A DNA stretch of 64,000 nucleotides from Marinobacter iranensis (GTDB lineage Bacteria > Pseudomonadota > Gammaproteobacteria > Pseudomonadales > Oleiphilaceae): assembly GCF_029207565.1 (NCBI RefSeq), contig NZ_JANCMW010000003.1, positions 124,001 through 188,000 on the forward strand, read 5' to 3'. Positions 28,832 through 40,149 of this stretch are shown here, one piece after another; position 1 is the stretch's first letter, and each line of letters opens with the position of its first letter. A program made the position numbers and the translations under genes. The notes beneath the pieces are model-generated. The model had not been told where the DNA came from, did not search any database, and saw nothing but the letters and a program-made list of their open reading frames with translations.

Positions 28832-29211
28832 TGAAATGGCTAATCCGGCTGGCGTTTCCCGCACTGGGCGTTTTGGTGGCGTTGATGTTTTTCGGCCTGA
28901 ACGACCCTGCGGAAACCACGAGCAAACCCGCCAAAGCGGAAACCAACACGGAAATTCCGGCTTTCGAGGGGTTGGTTCCTTCGCCGGTTCCAACAGAAGG
29001 CCCGGATATCGTCTTCAAATGGCAGGACAGCGACGGCAGTTGGCATTATGCCGACAAACCACCGGCACAAGGCCCCTGGAACGCCCTGGCCATAGAGCGA
29101 TCGGAAAGCAAGAGAGTACGCCCGCCCATGCCTGACCCCGAGACAGACTGGCAGTCCCCCTACCATGCGCCCTTTTCTCTCGCGCCGGACACCGCCAACA
29201 ACGGCAGTTGA
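28825..29211 (+). CDS. Small membrane-anchored DUF4124-like protein
   Basis: 128 residues. One N-terminal membrane helix or uncleaved signal (about 4-24, IRLAFPALGVLVALMFFG) is followed by a Pro/Glu-rich spacer and then a segment IVFKWQDSDGSWHYADKPP. The last resembles the DUF4124 motif (K W D..G..hysd.pP) of periplasmic proteins. Likely attached to the inner membrane and facing the periplasm. Function unknown. It overlaps the preceding gene. Confidence 0.7.
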   Translation: MLMKWLIRLAFPALGVLVALMFFGLNDPAETTSKPAKAETNTEIPAFEGLVPSPVPTEGPDIVFKWQDSDGSWHYADKPPAQGPWNALAIERSESKRVRPPMPDPETDWQSPYHAPFSLAPDTANNGS

Positions 29212-29318
29212 GGTTACCCTCCTTCCTTAACACATGTTCAGTGGCATCTGGCGACAGAACCCGTTACCTTCTGTGCGTTCCCGATCATTCAATGACTAGT
29301 ACGACTAAGGACGATGTA

Positions 29319-30029
29319 ATGAGAAAAACCCTGATCGCACTAACAGTTGCCGGTGTCATGGCAGGCTGCTCCTCTCCTCAGGACGCTGCTCCGGAAGACC
29401 CCGCACTGGAATCCACTGACGAGAAAGTCAGCTACGGCATGGGCCTGGTGATGGGCCAGAGAATGAGTAATGATCTGCCAAACCTGAAAATGGAGCAGTT
29501 CCTGCAAGGCATCCAGCACGGCCACGCCGGTGATGATGAGCAGACGCGCATGAGCCGCGAAGAAATCCAGGAAGCCCTGATGGCCTACCAGACCCAGCTC
29601 CAGGAGCAGGAATCGGCCAAGGCGGAAGAACTGGCAAAGAAAAACCTTGAGGCCGGTGAAGAGTTCCTGGCCGAGAACGCCAAGCGAGAAGGCGTTAAAA
29701 CCACTGACTCCGGACTGCAGTATGAAATTCTGGAAGAGGGCGAGGGCGCCAAGCCAACGGCTGAAGACCGGGTACGTGTGCACTACACTGGCGAATTGAT
29801 TTCGGGAGAGGTGTTCGACAGCTCCCGCGAGCGCGGCGAGCCGGTGACGTTCGGACTGAACCAGGTCATCCCTGGCTGGACGGAAGGTCTGCAACTGATG
29901 TCGGAAGGCAGCAGGGCCAAGCTCTACATTCCATCGGAACTGGCTTACGGCCCAGGTGGAAACCAGCGGATCGGACCCAATGAAACCCTGGTGTTTGACG
30001 TGGAACTGCTGGAAATCAATCCGGAATAA
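29319..30029 (+). CDS. FKBP-type peptidyl-prolyl isomerase, lipoprotein
   Basis: 236 residues. The signal peptide ends in lipobox VMAGC (residues 13-17), so it is an envelope lipoprotein. An N-terminal helical dimerisation domain of the FkpA/MIP type (YGMGLVMGQRMSND) and a long helix (about 80-130) lead to a C-terminal FKBP domain (from about 128) with VRVHYTGELISGEVFDSS, GWTEGLQLM and YIPSELAYG. It probably assists folding in the periplasm. In Pseudomonas a homologous gene (PA5254) neighbours algQ, as here. Confidence 0.9.
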   Translation: MRKTLIALTVAGVMAGCSSPQDAAPEDPALESTDEKVSYGMGLVMGQRMSNDLPNLKMEQFLQGIQHGHAGDDEQTRMSREEIQEALMAYQTQLQEQESAKAEELAKKNLEAGEEFLAENAKREGVKTTDSGLQYEILEEGEGAKPTAEDRVRVHYTGELISGEVFDSSRERGEPVTFGLNQVIPGWTEGLQLMSEGSRAKLYIPSELAYGPGGNQRIGPNETLVFDVELLEINPE

Positions 30030-30049
30030 ACCGCGCCATTACCGTTTCT

Positions 30050-30081
30050 TCCCCCGCTTCACTCTATGATGCGGGGGAAGA
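30050..30081. terminator. Hairpin between convergent FKBP gene and rsd
   Basis: TCCCCCGC and GCGGGGGA form an 8-bp stem around a 13-base loop. There is no T-run on either side, so it may be a weak bidirectional terminator or a 3'-end stabiliser. Confidence 0.45.
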
Positions 30082-30095
30082 CTCTCGCCTGGTAT

Positions 30096-30578
30096 TCAGG
30101 CGGAGGACATCACCTTGTCGGCATGGGCGTTGTGCAGATGCTCGATCAGGAAATCTTCCATCTCAAATCGATTTTCCAGGGTTTCGCCCAGTTCTGACAA
30201 CTGCTGGAACAAATCGCGCACTTCGTTTTCCGTCAATGACTGACCGTTCAACCGGTCATTGAAGTTCAGCGCCGTTTCCGTGGTCTGTTCTATCTTCGGA
30301 TACAGCTTTGCCGCGAGCTCAAGCCCGCCGTCGTTGAATTCCCGGGCTTCCTGCACCAGTTGCTCATATATCTCGAAGTGCCCTGCCGAGACATAATCCA
30401 CCAACACCTCACACAGCCTGACAAACTTGGCGCGCAGCGCATCCGTTTGGGAGTAATCCGTGGCAGCAGACAGCTCGCAGTAGTGCACCAGCAGCTCCTG
30501 CCTCTCTTTCAGCCAGCGGTCAATCAGCTCGCTGACACCACCCCAACGCTCCCTGGCATTACGGCAATTATCCAACAT
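30096..30578 (-). CDS. rsd: Anti-sigma-70 regulator Rsd/AlgQ
   Basis: 160 residues, all helical. It binds sigma-70 region 4 and in Pseudomonas (AlgQ) affects alginate and siderophore genes. Family segments: LDNCRNARERWGGVSELID at the start, LLVHYCELSA and CEVLVDYVSAGHFEIYEQL. Length equals AlgQ. A clear GGAG precedes the ATG. It converges on the FKBP gene and is followed upstream by dsbB, matching the Pseudomonas order. Confidence 0.94.
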   Translation of the reverse strand: MLDNCRNARERWGGVSELIDRWLKERQELLVHYCELSAATDYSQTDALRAKFVRLCEVLVDYVSAGHFEIYEQLVQEAREFNDGGLELAAKLYPKIEQTTETALNFNDRLNGQSLTENEVRDLFQQLSELGETLENRFEMEDFLIEHLHNAHADKVMSSA

Positions 30579-30667
30579 GACGCCTCTCTCCGGTTACCGG
30601 GTTCTGGTTTGATTCTTGTTGTATCGAAACTCAAGTTACCCCATGCCAGCGGTCCGTCGCAACCGTT

Positions 30668-31213
30668 TCAGCCCTGTATCCACTCACGCTTTCTGCCGGG
30701 CCGAAACAGCAGAACCAGGCCGGCGACAACCAGCAGGGTGAAAAAGATGGCCGTCCAGCCGGGAATACTGAGCCCCAGGAAGCGCCAGGTCACTTCGGCG
30801 CAGTCCCCGGTGCCTTTCAGCGCAGTGGTCAGTACCTCCATCCAGGGCAACACATCCAGCATATAGTCCACCGAGGGGCCACAAGCGGGAACCTGATCGG
30901 CCGGCAGGCTTTGAAGCCACAGCTGGCGCCCCGCAACCCCGAGGCCGGCGCCGGCGCTTACCACCAGCAACAGACCGTAAACCCTAACGCCGAAGCCACG
31001 GGGGCCGTGAAGGGCTGCCAGCAGGCTGACAAGACCCGCGGCCATGAAACCGAAGCGCTGCAACCAGCACAACGGGCAGGGTTCCAGCCCCATCACATGT
31101 TCCATGTAAAAGGCCACACCAAGTAGCCCGGCGCAAAGCAGGAATATCAGGAAAAAGACAGCTCTGGAATTCAAGTGCGTACCTCGGATCAACGTTCGGG
31201 TCAGGTATTTCAT
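30668..31213 (-). CDS. dsbB: Disulfide bond formation protein DsbB
   Basis: Inner-membrane oxidoreductase that passes electrons from DsbA to quinone. 181 residues with four membrane helices (about 17-35, 50-66, 72-92, 150-168). Both cysteine pairs are present: EPCPLCWLQR, and the second pair in the loop VPACGPSVDY ... GTGDCAEVTW. The segment after the first pair (WLQRFGFMAAG) carries the family arginine. ATG 31213 is preferred over 31252. Confidence 0.93.
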   Translation of the reverse strand: MKYLTRTLIRGTHLNSRAVFFLIFLLCAGLLGVAFYMEHVMGLEPCPLCWLQRFGFMAAGLVSLLAALHGPRGFGVRVYGLLLVVSAGAGLGVAGRQLWLQSLPADQVPACGPSVDYMLDVLPWMEVLTTALKGTGDCAEVTWRFLGLSIPGWTAIFFTLLVVAGLVLLFRPGRKREWIQG

Positions 31214-31338
31214 TCTGCCTTGGGCGGCTGAAGCACCGGATGCTGCAACCACGCATCTAGCCTGCTATTCTCCCAGCATCAGGAGGCACCGGCAGGTGCC
31301 CAGCCACTAAACCTTAAACCAACACGAACTTCAAGCCT

Positions 31339-31791
31339 ATGAGACTTAAGCTAAAGCACTTTCTGCTAACTCTGGTTTTCACGCTTACCCTGGCCCCGGT
31401 GGCCCTTGCCCAGGAGGAGCCGGAAGGAGAAGAGGAGACTCAGGAACAGCAGGAAGAACCGGCAATCACCGACTACATCGAAATGGATCCTTCCTTCGTT
31501 ACCCATGTGGGGGAGCCGGATACCAAGCTCACCTACCTGAAGGCCGCCGTTACCCTGAGAGCATCAAAGGAGACCACTCGCCCCGCGGTGGAGGCCCACA
31601 TGCCAAGACTGCGCCATGAGCTGGTCATGCTGTTTGGGGAGCAGACCGACACTGACCGACTGTCTGGAAACGAGGGGCAACAGGCGTTGCGGGAAGAGGC
31701 CACACAGCGGATTAACGCGGTACTGGAAGAACAGCAGACCGGCGAGCGCATCACCGGCGTGCTATTCACCGAATTTGTCGTACAGAAGTAA
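31339..31791 (+). CDS. Orphan FliL-domain protein with signal peptide
   Basis: 150 residues. Residues 1-25 form a cleavable signal peptide (ending VALAQ), followed by a Glu-rich linker and a FliL-like domain (about 45-150: YIEMDPSFVTHV, YLKAAVTLRA, ITGVLFTEFVVQ). Genuine flagellar FliL has an uncleaved membrane helix and lies in a flagellar operon; neither holds here. It is probably a periplasmic relative of unknown function. Confidence 0.8.
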   Translation: MRLKLKHFLLTLVFTLTLAPVALAQEEPEGEEETQEQQEEPAITDYIEMDPSFVTHVGEPDTKLTYLKAAVTLRASKETTRPAVEAHMPRLRHELVMLFGEQTDTDRLSGNEGQQALREEATQRINAVLEEQQTGERITGVLFTEFVVQK

Positions 31792-31829
31792 CAGCCGGCA
31801 CACCACCGGGCGGAAAGCGGGAAAGGATG

Positions 31830-32042
31830 TCAGGCGATGCGAGAGAACAGGTCATCGGCAGGCTGTACCTCACCGGCAACCTGTTCAGCGTCTTCCCAGC
31901 CCGCCTCCCAGGCAGCGACAACGACCTCACCACGGTACGGACAGCGGCTGCGCTCCATGCCCATGGAGGCGGCCATGTAGCCCTGGCGATAGGCTTTGTT
32001 CAGGGATTCCACATCCCATCCCAGCTTGATGTCTCTGGCCAT
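31830..32042 (-). CDS. rmf: Ribosome modulation factor-like protein
   Basis: 70 residues. The core AYRQGYMAASMGMERSRCPY followed by WEAGWEDA matches the RMF family pattern (A..RGY.AG..G.s...CPY....r..W..GW.e). In E. coli RMF dimerises 70S ribosomes in stationary phase. This protein is longer and has an acidic C-terminal tail (DDLFSRIA), so it may be a divergent member of the family. GGGAG stands 8 bases before the ATG. It converges on the FliL-domain gene. Confidence 0.82.
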   Translation of the reverse strand: MARDIKLGWDVESLNKAYRQGYMAASMGMERSRCPYRGEVVVAAWEAGWEDAEQVAGEVQPADDLFSRIA

Positions 32043-32189
32043 GCCGGTTCTCCCTTTACCTGTCAGCCACCATCAGATGGTGCCTTTCTGTTTACAGAAA
32101 TTAACAGCGCTAACAGAAAGTGACAAACGTTTATCACGTTTCTGTGCGACAGGTCCGGGAAGAATGTGAACGAGTGTTTTTCACCCGGC

Positions 32190-33743
32190 TCATGAGCGCA
32201 GGTATTGCTCCAGAAATTCGCCAAATGGCTGGTTTTCCGCGTGTTCCATTTCAGCCTGCTCGGCGAGGGAGTCGGCTGTCATTTTTTCGAAGGCGGCCAT
32301 CACCTCCGGCGACAGCCCTTCCTCACGAAGTGTCTGCTGATGCTGCCGGGACATTTCCAGCCCCCACTCACGGTGCCCCATGCCGGAGCGCTCCATGGCA
32401 TCCAGTACCCGTGCTGATGGCACCTGAAGCGGATCGTCCAGCTTGGCCCGCTGATCGTCAAGCGCGCGCCGATAGGTGTTGTCACCGTTCCAGCCGTCAA
32501 GCTGTTCGGCCAGTGGCGCCAGACGATCCAGTATACCGGTGGCGGCGTCACCAACCCGGACTCTCTCTCCAGCACGACAAAGGGTCAGATCAGGATCCCG
32601 GCCCTGCGCCACGACGTCCTGATAATTGTCATCCAGGCGGTCGCATTCGGCATCGTCAATGCGCGGGCTGTCGCAGAGCAGGCAGTCCAACAGAAACAGG
32701 TCGAGGAAGTCGATCTGGCTTTCGTTGACGCCCACCGGGGAGAACGGGTCCAGGTCCAGGCAACGCACTTCGATGTACTCCACACCACGGGATTCCAGGG
32801 CCTGAATCGGCTTTTCTTCCCGCTCGGTCGTGCGCTTGGGGCGCACCGCGCTGTAGTACTCGTTCTCGATCTGCAGCACGCTGGTATTGATCTGGATAAA
32901 CTCGCCGTCACGCCGGGTGCCGATCTCTTCGTAGGGCGGCCAGGGGGTATGGATGGCCCGGAACAGGGTGTCTGTGTAGGTCTTCAGCTCGTTAAAACAG
33001 ATATTCAGCGAGGCCTGGGCATTGTTGTGGTAACCCAGATCCCCCATGCGCAGGGAAGTGGCATTCCGGCCATACCAGGTGTCGCCACTGAACCGGGCCA
33101 GGTCATGACGTACACCCGCCACAAAACTGGCATCCAGCGCCGGGGAGGCTCCGAACAGCAACATCAGCAGCCAGCTACGGCGGCGGAAATTGCGGATCAG
33201 CCAGAAGTACTGGTCTGACTTGAAGTCCTGCAAACTTTGCTGGTTACCAAGAGCCTGTTGCCACAGGCGCCAGAAGCTCTCTGGCAACGACAGGTTGTAA
33301 TGGGCGCCGGCAATGCTCTGCATCATGCGCCCATAGCGTACCGCCAGCCCCTGGCGATAGACATGCTTTAGGCGCCCGATATTGGCCGTACCGTATTCCG
33401 CGATGGGAATGCTTGCGTCGCCGTCCAGCTCACAGGGCATACTGGCGGCCCAGAACACTTCATCGCCCAGGTTGTGCTGTACGTACCGGTGAATATCCCG
33501 GAGCGAATCCAGCATTCCGCGAGTGGTGTCGAACACCGGTGTAATCAGCTCAAGCAGGGCTTCGGAGTAGTCCGTGGTGATTCGCGGGTGGGTGAGCGTG
33601 GAGCCCAGCGCACGCGGATGCGGAGTCTGGGCGATAAAGCCGTTGCGATCGACCCGCAGGCCCTCTTTCTCCACGCCCTTCCTGAACCCTGTCCACTGGC
33701 TGGCCGTGAACTGCTGAAAAAGCTGATGGCGGGATTCACCCAT
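32190..33743 (-). CDS. gshA: Glutamate-cysteine ligase (GshA, proteobacterial type)
   Basis: First step of glutathione synthesis. 517 residues, as in E. coli (518). The N-terminal KEGLRVDRNG, then TDYSEALLELITPV with metal-binding glutamates, and IQINTSVLQIENEYYS are all present. The ATG at 33743 has AGGAG 7 bases upstream; the open frame above it is antisense noise over tex. tex lies just upstream on the same strand, as in Pseudomonas where gshA and tex are neighbours. Confidence 0.95.
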   Translation of the reverse strand: MGESRHQLFQQFTASQWTGFRKGVEKEGLRVDRNGFIAQTPHPRALGSTLTHPRITTDYSEALLELITPVFDTTRGMLDSLRDIHRYVQHNLGDEVFWAASMPCELDGDASIPIAEYGTANIGRLKHVYRQGLAVRYGRMMQSIAGAHYNLSLPESFWRLWQQALGNQQSLQDFKSDQYFWLIRNFRRRSWLLMLLFGASPALDASFVAGVRHDLARFSGDTWYGRNATSLRMGDLGYHNNAQASLNICFNELKTYTDTLFRAIHTPWPPYEEIGTRRDGEFIQINTSVLQIENEYYSAVRPKRTTEREEKPIQALESRGVEYIEVRCLDLDPFSPVGVNESQIDFLDLFLLDCLLCDSPRIDDAECDRLDDNYQDVVAQGRDPDLTLCRAGERVRVGDAATGILDRLAPLAEQLDGWNGDNTYRRALDDQRAKLDDPLQVPSARVLDAMERSGMGHREWGLEMSRQHQQTLREEGLSPEVMAAFEKMTADSLAEQAEMEHAENQPFGEFLEQYLRS

Positions 33744-33810
33744 GAATGACTCCTGCTGGGATGGCCCCGGGATCACCGGCGGCCATGAGTATAGTGTGTA
33801 ACGGCGCGGA

Positions 33811-36153
<2,343 letters not shown>

Positions 36154-36200
36154 GCAACCTCATCTGATGCTTACGAGTCAAAGCGCAAAGGTACAGCGGC

Positions 36201-37937
36201 TTATTGCTGCAGGCAAGCAGACTGGCTACGGTTGTCCAGGAATTGAACAAGATCTTTCCAGGGCATGGGGCGGGCGTAGTAATAACCCTGGATTTCATCA
36301 CAGTGTTGCTGGCGCAGGAATTCCAACTGCCCTTCGGTCTCCACGCCTTCTGCTACAACGCTGATCTGCAGGCTGTGGGCCAGGCTGATAATGGCGCGGA
36401 TGATGTGCTCGGCATCGGCGGACTGGCCCAGTTCCTGAACAAAGGACTTGTCGATTTTAACGAGAGAGATTGGCAGGTGCTGAAGATTGCTAAGGGAGGA
36501 AAAACCGGTACCGAAGTCATCCAGGGCAAAGCTGATACCCAACTGGTTGAGCTCGCGCAGGCATCGCTGGGCGTATTCCGGGTCGTGCATCATGGCGCTT
36601 TCGGTGAGTTCCAGTTCCAGCAGACTGGTATCGATGTTGGCGTTGAAGATAATGCGGAAAATGGTTTCCGTCATCTTACGGTCATGGAACTGGCGGAAAG
36701 AGAGATTCACCGCAAACACCAGCCCCGGATGACCCAACTCCGAACATTCCTGCAGACGCTTGCAGGCCTGCTCAATCACCCAGTAACCGATAGGCACAAT
36801 CAGCCCGCTGCGCTCGGCCACCGGAATAAACTCGTCCGGGCCCACCAGCCCCCGTTCCGGATGGTTCCATCGCAGCAGGCATTCGACACCACGAACTTCC
36901 TCGGACGCCAGATCAATTCGCGGCTGGTAATACACCTCCAGTTCATTACCCCGAAGGGCATTGCGCAGATCGGCCTCCAGGCGTAGCTGGTAGCCCGCCG
37001 TAATGTGCAATTGCCGGTCGTAGAAACGGTAGCTGGTGCCCGGATCGCGCTTGGCCTCGAACATGGCGCGGTTGGCACGTCGCAACAGGTTCTCCGGGCT
37101 GTCGCCCGCCTCCGGATAGGTGGCCACGCCCAGGCTGGCGCTGACCACGACATTCTGTCCGTCGATACTCAGCGACTCACCCAGCGCGTTAACAATCTTG
37201 CGGATAATCTGGGTGATATCCAGGGAGTCCTCTACCTTTTCGATAATGATGGCAAACTCGTCACCACCAATTCGCATCAGCGAATCCACCCTTCTGAGGT
37301 TCTGGCGCAGCCGCTCCGCCAGCTTCAGCATGATCTGGTCACTTTTCTGGTAGCCGAAGGATTCATTGAAGCTACGAAAATCATCCAGGTTAATGTGCAG
37401 CAGCGCCAGTCTCTGGCTGGCTCGTTCCGCCCTCAGCAAGGCCTGTTGCAGACGATCAAAAAACAGGTCACGGTTGATAAAGCCACTGGCGACTTCCCGG
37501 CCCAGTTGGCCGTGGGCGGACTCCGACAGTTGTTGCCGGTACCACAGGCAGCGAACCGCCCGGCGCAGCCCCCAGTGGTCCAGGGTCTGGCGGCAGAGGT
37601 AGTCGGATGCTCCGTTGGCAAAGAGTTCGGGAGCCCGCTCGGATGCCGTCTCGGCACTCAGGGCCAGAACCGGCTTCTCGTTGCTGGACACCGACAGGTA
37701 CTGCAGGAAGGCGTCTTCGGAGCCGCCGTGAAAAACACAGTCCCAGAGAATAACGTCAAAGTGAGTGTTGCGTATCAGGTCATCACAATCAATCAGGTCC
37801 GGACACCAGGTCAGGTCCGGTTCCATTTCACTGTCGCGGGACAGGAGAGCGCCCAGCCAGAGAAAGTCCGAATACTCCGGAGTCAGCACCAGCAGCCGCA
37901 CATGGCCTGGGTTGAGTTTTTTTACTGCCAGGGTCAT
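36201..37937 (-). CDS. GGDEF-EAL protein with receiver-like N-terminus
   Basis: 578 residues. Residues 12-130 form a receiver-like fold with a possible phospho-acceptor Asp66 (VILWDC) and a KPV motif, but no acidic pair near the start, so phosphorylation is uncertain. The GGDEF motif is intact (IGGDEF, 223-228). The EAL domain is complete: ECLLRW, then ELTES, DDFGTGFSSL, KIDKSF and AEGVET. It is therefore a plausible c-di-GMP phosphodiesterase with a regulatory GGDEF. It is divergent from rep; in P. aeruginosa a GGDEF-EAL gene (PA5295) neighbours rep, which supports orthology. Confidence 0.9.
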   Translation of the reverse strand: MTLAVKKLNPGHVRLLVLTPEYSDFLWLGALLSRDSEMEPDLTWCPDLIDCDDLIRNTHFDVILWDCVFHGGSEDAFLQYLSVSSNEKPVLALSAETASERAPELFANGASDYLCRQTLDHWGLRRAVRCLWYRQQLSESAHGQLGREVASGFINRDLFFDRLQQALLRAERASQRLALLHINLDDFRSFNESFGYQKSDQIMLKLAERLRQNLRRVDSLMRIGGDEFAIIIEKVEDSLDITQIIRKIVNALGESLSIDGQNVVVSASLGVATYPEAGDSPENLLRRANRAMFEAKRDPGTSYRFYDRQLHITAGYQLRLEADLRNALRGNELEVYYQPRIDLASEEVRGVECLLRWNHPERGLVGPDEFIPVAERSGLIVPIGYWVIEQACKRLQECSELGHPGLVFAVNLSFRQFHDRKMTETIFRIIFNANIDTSLLELELTESAMMHDPEYAQRCLRELNQLGISFALDDFGTGFSSLSNLQHLPISLVKIDKSFVQELGQSADAEHIIRAIISLAHSLQISVVAEGVETEGQLEFLRQQHCDEIQGYYYARPMPWKDLVQFLDNRSQSACLQQ

Positions 37938-38080
37938 CAAGAAGCGTCCCGTTCCTCGTGATCAAACATCTCCGTTCCCTCAAGAATAGCTGATACATCC
38001 ACAAGGTACAGCAAGTCCTGCTGGTGTAGAATATCCGCTTCTCGAGTTCACTCATTAAATCCCGAATTGGCGTCCATATT

Positions 38081-40099
38081 GTGAACAGGCTCAATCCCCG
38101 ACAGAGCGAAGCCGTCCGCTACGCGGACGGCCCCATGCTGGTACTGGCTGGTGCCGGCAGTGGCAAGACCAGCGTGATCACCCGCAAGGTGGCCTACCTG
38201 ATCGAGCACCTGGGCATTCCAGGGCGGCACATTGCCGCGGTCACCTTTACCAACAAGGCGGCCCGGGAAATGAAAGAACGCGTCGGGCGCCTGGTGGACC
38301 GGAAGCTGACCCGCGGCCTGATTGTGTCCACCTTTCACAACCTCGGTCTGAACATGATCCGCGAGGAGCACGAGCACCTGGGCTATCATCCCGGCTTTTC
38401 CATTTTCGACGCCGAAGACGCCAAGGCCCTGCTGCAGGACCTGATGATGCGCGAGGCCAGCGCGGACGCCGGCGATGAGCTCTCCGACGTGCAGATGACC
38501 ATCTCATCTTGGAAGAATGCCATGCGCAGCCCCCAGGACGCCTGGAGCCGGGCTGCGGACGAGCGTGAACAACGCATTGCCATTATCTACCGGTATTACA
38601 ATGAATACCTGAAAGCCTACAACGCGGTGGATTTCGACGACCTGATCCTGCTGCCGGTGCAGCTTTTCCGCGACAACCCGGAAGTGTTGCAGAAATGGCG
38701 CCGGAAAATCCGCTACATGCTGGTGGATGAGTACCAGGACACCAACGTGTGCCAGTACGAGCTGGTGAAACTGTTGGTGGCGGAGCGGGCTGCCTTCACC
38801 GTGGTGGGCGATGATGACCAGTCCATCTACGCCTGGCGCGGCGCCCGGCCCGAAAACCTGGCCCAGTTGAAGGAAGACTTTCCCAGCCTGAAGATCGTCA
38901 AGCTGGAACAGAACTATCGCTCCACCGTGCGCATCCTGCGCTGCGCCAACACCGTCATCGCCAACAACCCCCATGTTTTCGAAAAGGCTCTGTGGAGCGA
39001 CCACACCACTGGGGATGAGCTGCGCATCGTCCGCTGTCGTAACGAGGACGCGGAGGCCGAACGGGTGGCCACGGAAATCCTCGATCAGAAACTCAAGAAA
39101 GGCCAGGCCTTCCGGGATTTCGCCGTGCTCTACCGGGGCAATCACCAGGCGCGGTTGCTGGAAATGAAGTTGCAGGCCTACCAGATTCCGTACCGCATTT
39201 CCGGCGGCCAGTCGTTTTTCTCCAAGAACGAGATCAAGGATGCCATGTCCTACCTGCGCCTGCTGGTGAACCCGGATGACAATGCCGCGTTCCTGCGGGT
39301 GGTGAACGTGCCGCGCCGGGAGATTGGCCCGCGCACCCTGGAACAGCTCAGCCATTACGCCCGTTCCCGTGATGTCAGCCTGTTCCGCGCCCTGGGCGAT
39401 ATGGGCGCTGAAACCCACGTTACCGAAAAGGGGCTGGACCGCCTGCGTCGCTTCGCCCACTGGGTGGACAACACCTGCGAGCGCCTGCACAGCGAAGACC
39501 CGATTCCGGTGATCAAGCAGCTGTTCACCGACATCGAGTACGAGGAATGGCTGCACCTGCACTCCGGCTCGCCGAAACAGGCCGAAAAGCGGATGGAGAA
39601 CATCTGGTACCTGGTGGAGTCCATCCAGCGCATGCTGGATGATGGCAAGGGCACGGCTGACGAAATGGGTATCGAGGACGCCATCAGCCGGTTAATCCTG
39701 CGGGACATGATGGAGCAGCGGGAAGAGGAGGACGACAGTGACAAGGTCCAGTTGCTGACCCTGCACGCCTCCAAGGGACTGGAGTTCCCCCACGTTTTCA
39801 TCATGGGGCTGGAAGAGGAAATCCTGCCTCACCGTTCCAGCATCGAGGAAGGCAATATCGAGGAAGAGCGACGGCTGATGTATGTAGGCATTACCCGTGC
39901 CCGGGAAACCCTGACCCTCACTTTTGCTGCCCAGCGCAAACAGTACGGTGAAAAGCTTGAAACCATCCCCAGCCGGTTCCTGGATGAACTTCCCGAAGCC
40001 GACCTGCTCTGGGAGGGTACCGGTGACCTCAATGTGGAGGCCAACCAGAAGAAGGGCAAGGCCACGCTGAGTGCTTTGCTTGGCGACCTCGAACTCTGA
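38081..40099 (+). CDS. rep: ATP-dependent DNA helicase Rep
   Basis: 3'-5' superfamily 1 helicase that clears proteins ahead of replication forks. 672 residues (E. coli Rep 673). Motif I is LAGAGSGKTSVIT (22-34), Ia is TFTNKAAREMKER, II is VDEYQDTN, III is GDDDQSIYAWRGA, IV is QNYRST, V is LLTLHASKGLEFPHVF and VI is VGITRARETL. GTG start; the protein then begins NRLNPRQSEAV, in register with E. coli. A terminator for the convergent cytochrome gene lies just past the stop. Confidence 0.97.
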   Translation: MNRLNPRQSEAVRYADGPMLVLAGAGSGKTSVITRKVAYLIEHLGIPGRHIAAVTFTNKAAREMKERVGRLVDRKLTRGLIVSTFHNLGLNMIREEHEHLGYHPGFSIFDAEDAKALLQDLMMREASADAGDELSDVQMTISSWKNAMRSPQDAWSRAADEREQRIAIIYRYYNEYLKAYNAVDFDDLILLPVQLFRDNPEVLQKWRRKIRYMLVDEYQDTNVCQYELVKLLVAERAAFTVVGDDDQSIYAWRGARPENLAQLKEDFPSLKIVKLEQNYRSTVRILRCANTVIANNPHVFEKALWSDHTTGDELRIVRCRNEDAEAERVATEILDQKLKKGQAFRDFAVLYRGNHQARLLEMKLQAYQIPYRISGGQSFFSKNEIKDAMSYLRLLVNPDDNAAFLRVVNVPRREIGPRTLEQLSHYARSRDVSLFRALGDMGAETHVTEKGLDRLRRFAHWVDNTCERLHSEDPIPVIKQLFTDIEYEEWLHLHSGSPKQAEKRMENIWYLVESIQRMLDDGKGTADEMGIEDAISRLILRDMMEQREEEDDSDKVQLLTLHASKGLEFPHVFIMGLEEEILPHRSSIEEGNIEEERRLMYVGITRARETLTLTFAAQRKQYGEKLETIPSRFLDELPEADLLWEGTGDLNVEANQKKGKATLSALLGDLEL

Positions 40100-40103
40100 T
40101 AAC

Positions 40104-40128
40104 AAAAAAGCCCCCGCAACGCGGAGGC
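40104..40128 (-). terminator. Intrinsic terminator of the cytochrome c5 gene
   Basis: Minus strand GCCTCCGC-GTT-GCGGGGGC, one mismatch in 8 bp, followed by TTTTTT. It lies 22 bases past the cytochrome stop and immediately after the rep stop, so it probably serves both. Confidence 0.85.
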
Positions 40129-40149
40129 TTCTGGTGTTATCACCGCCAG

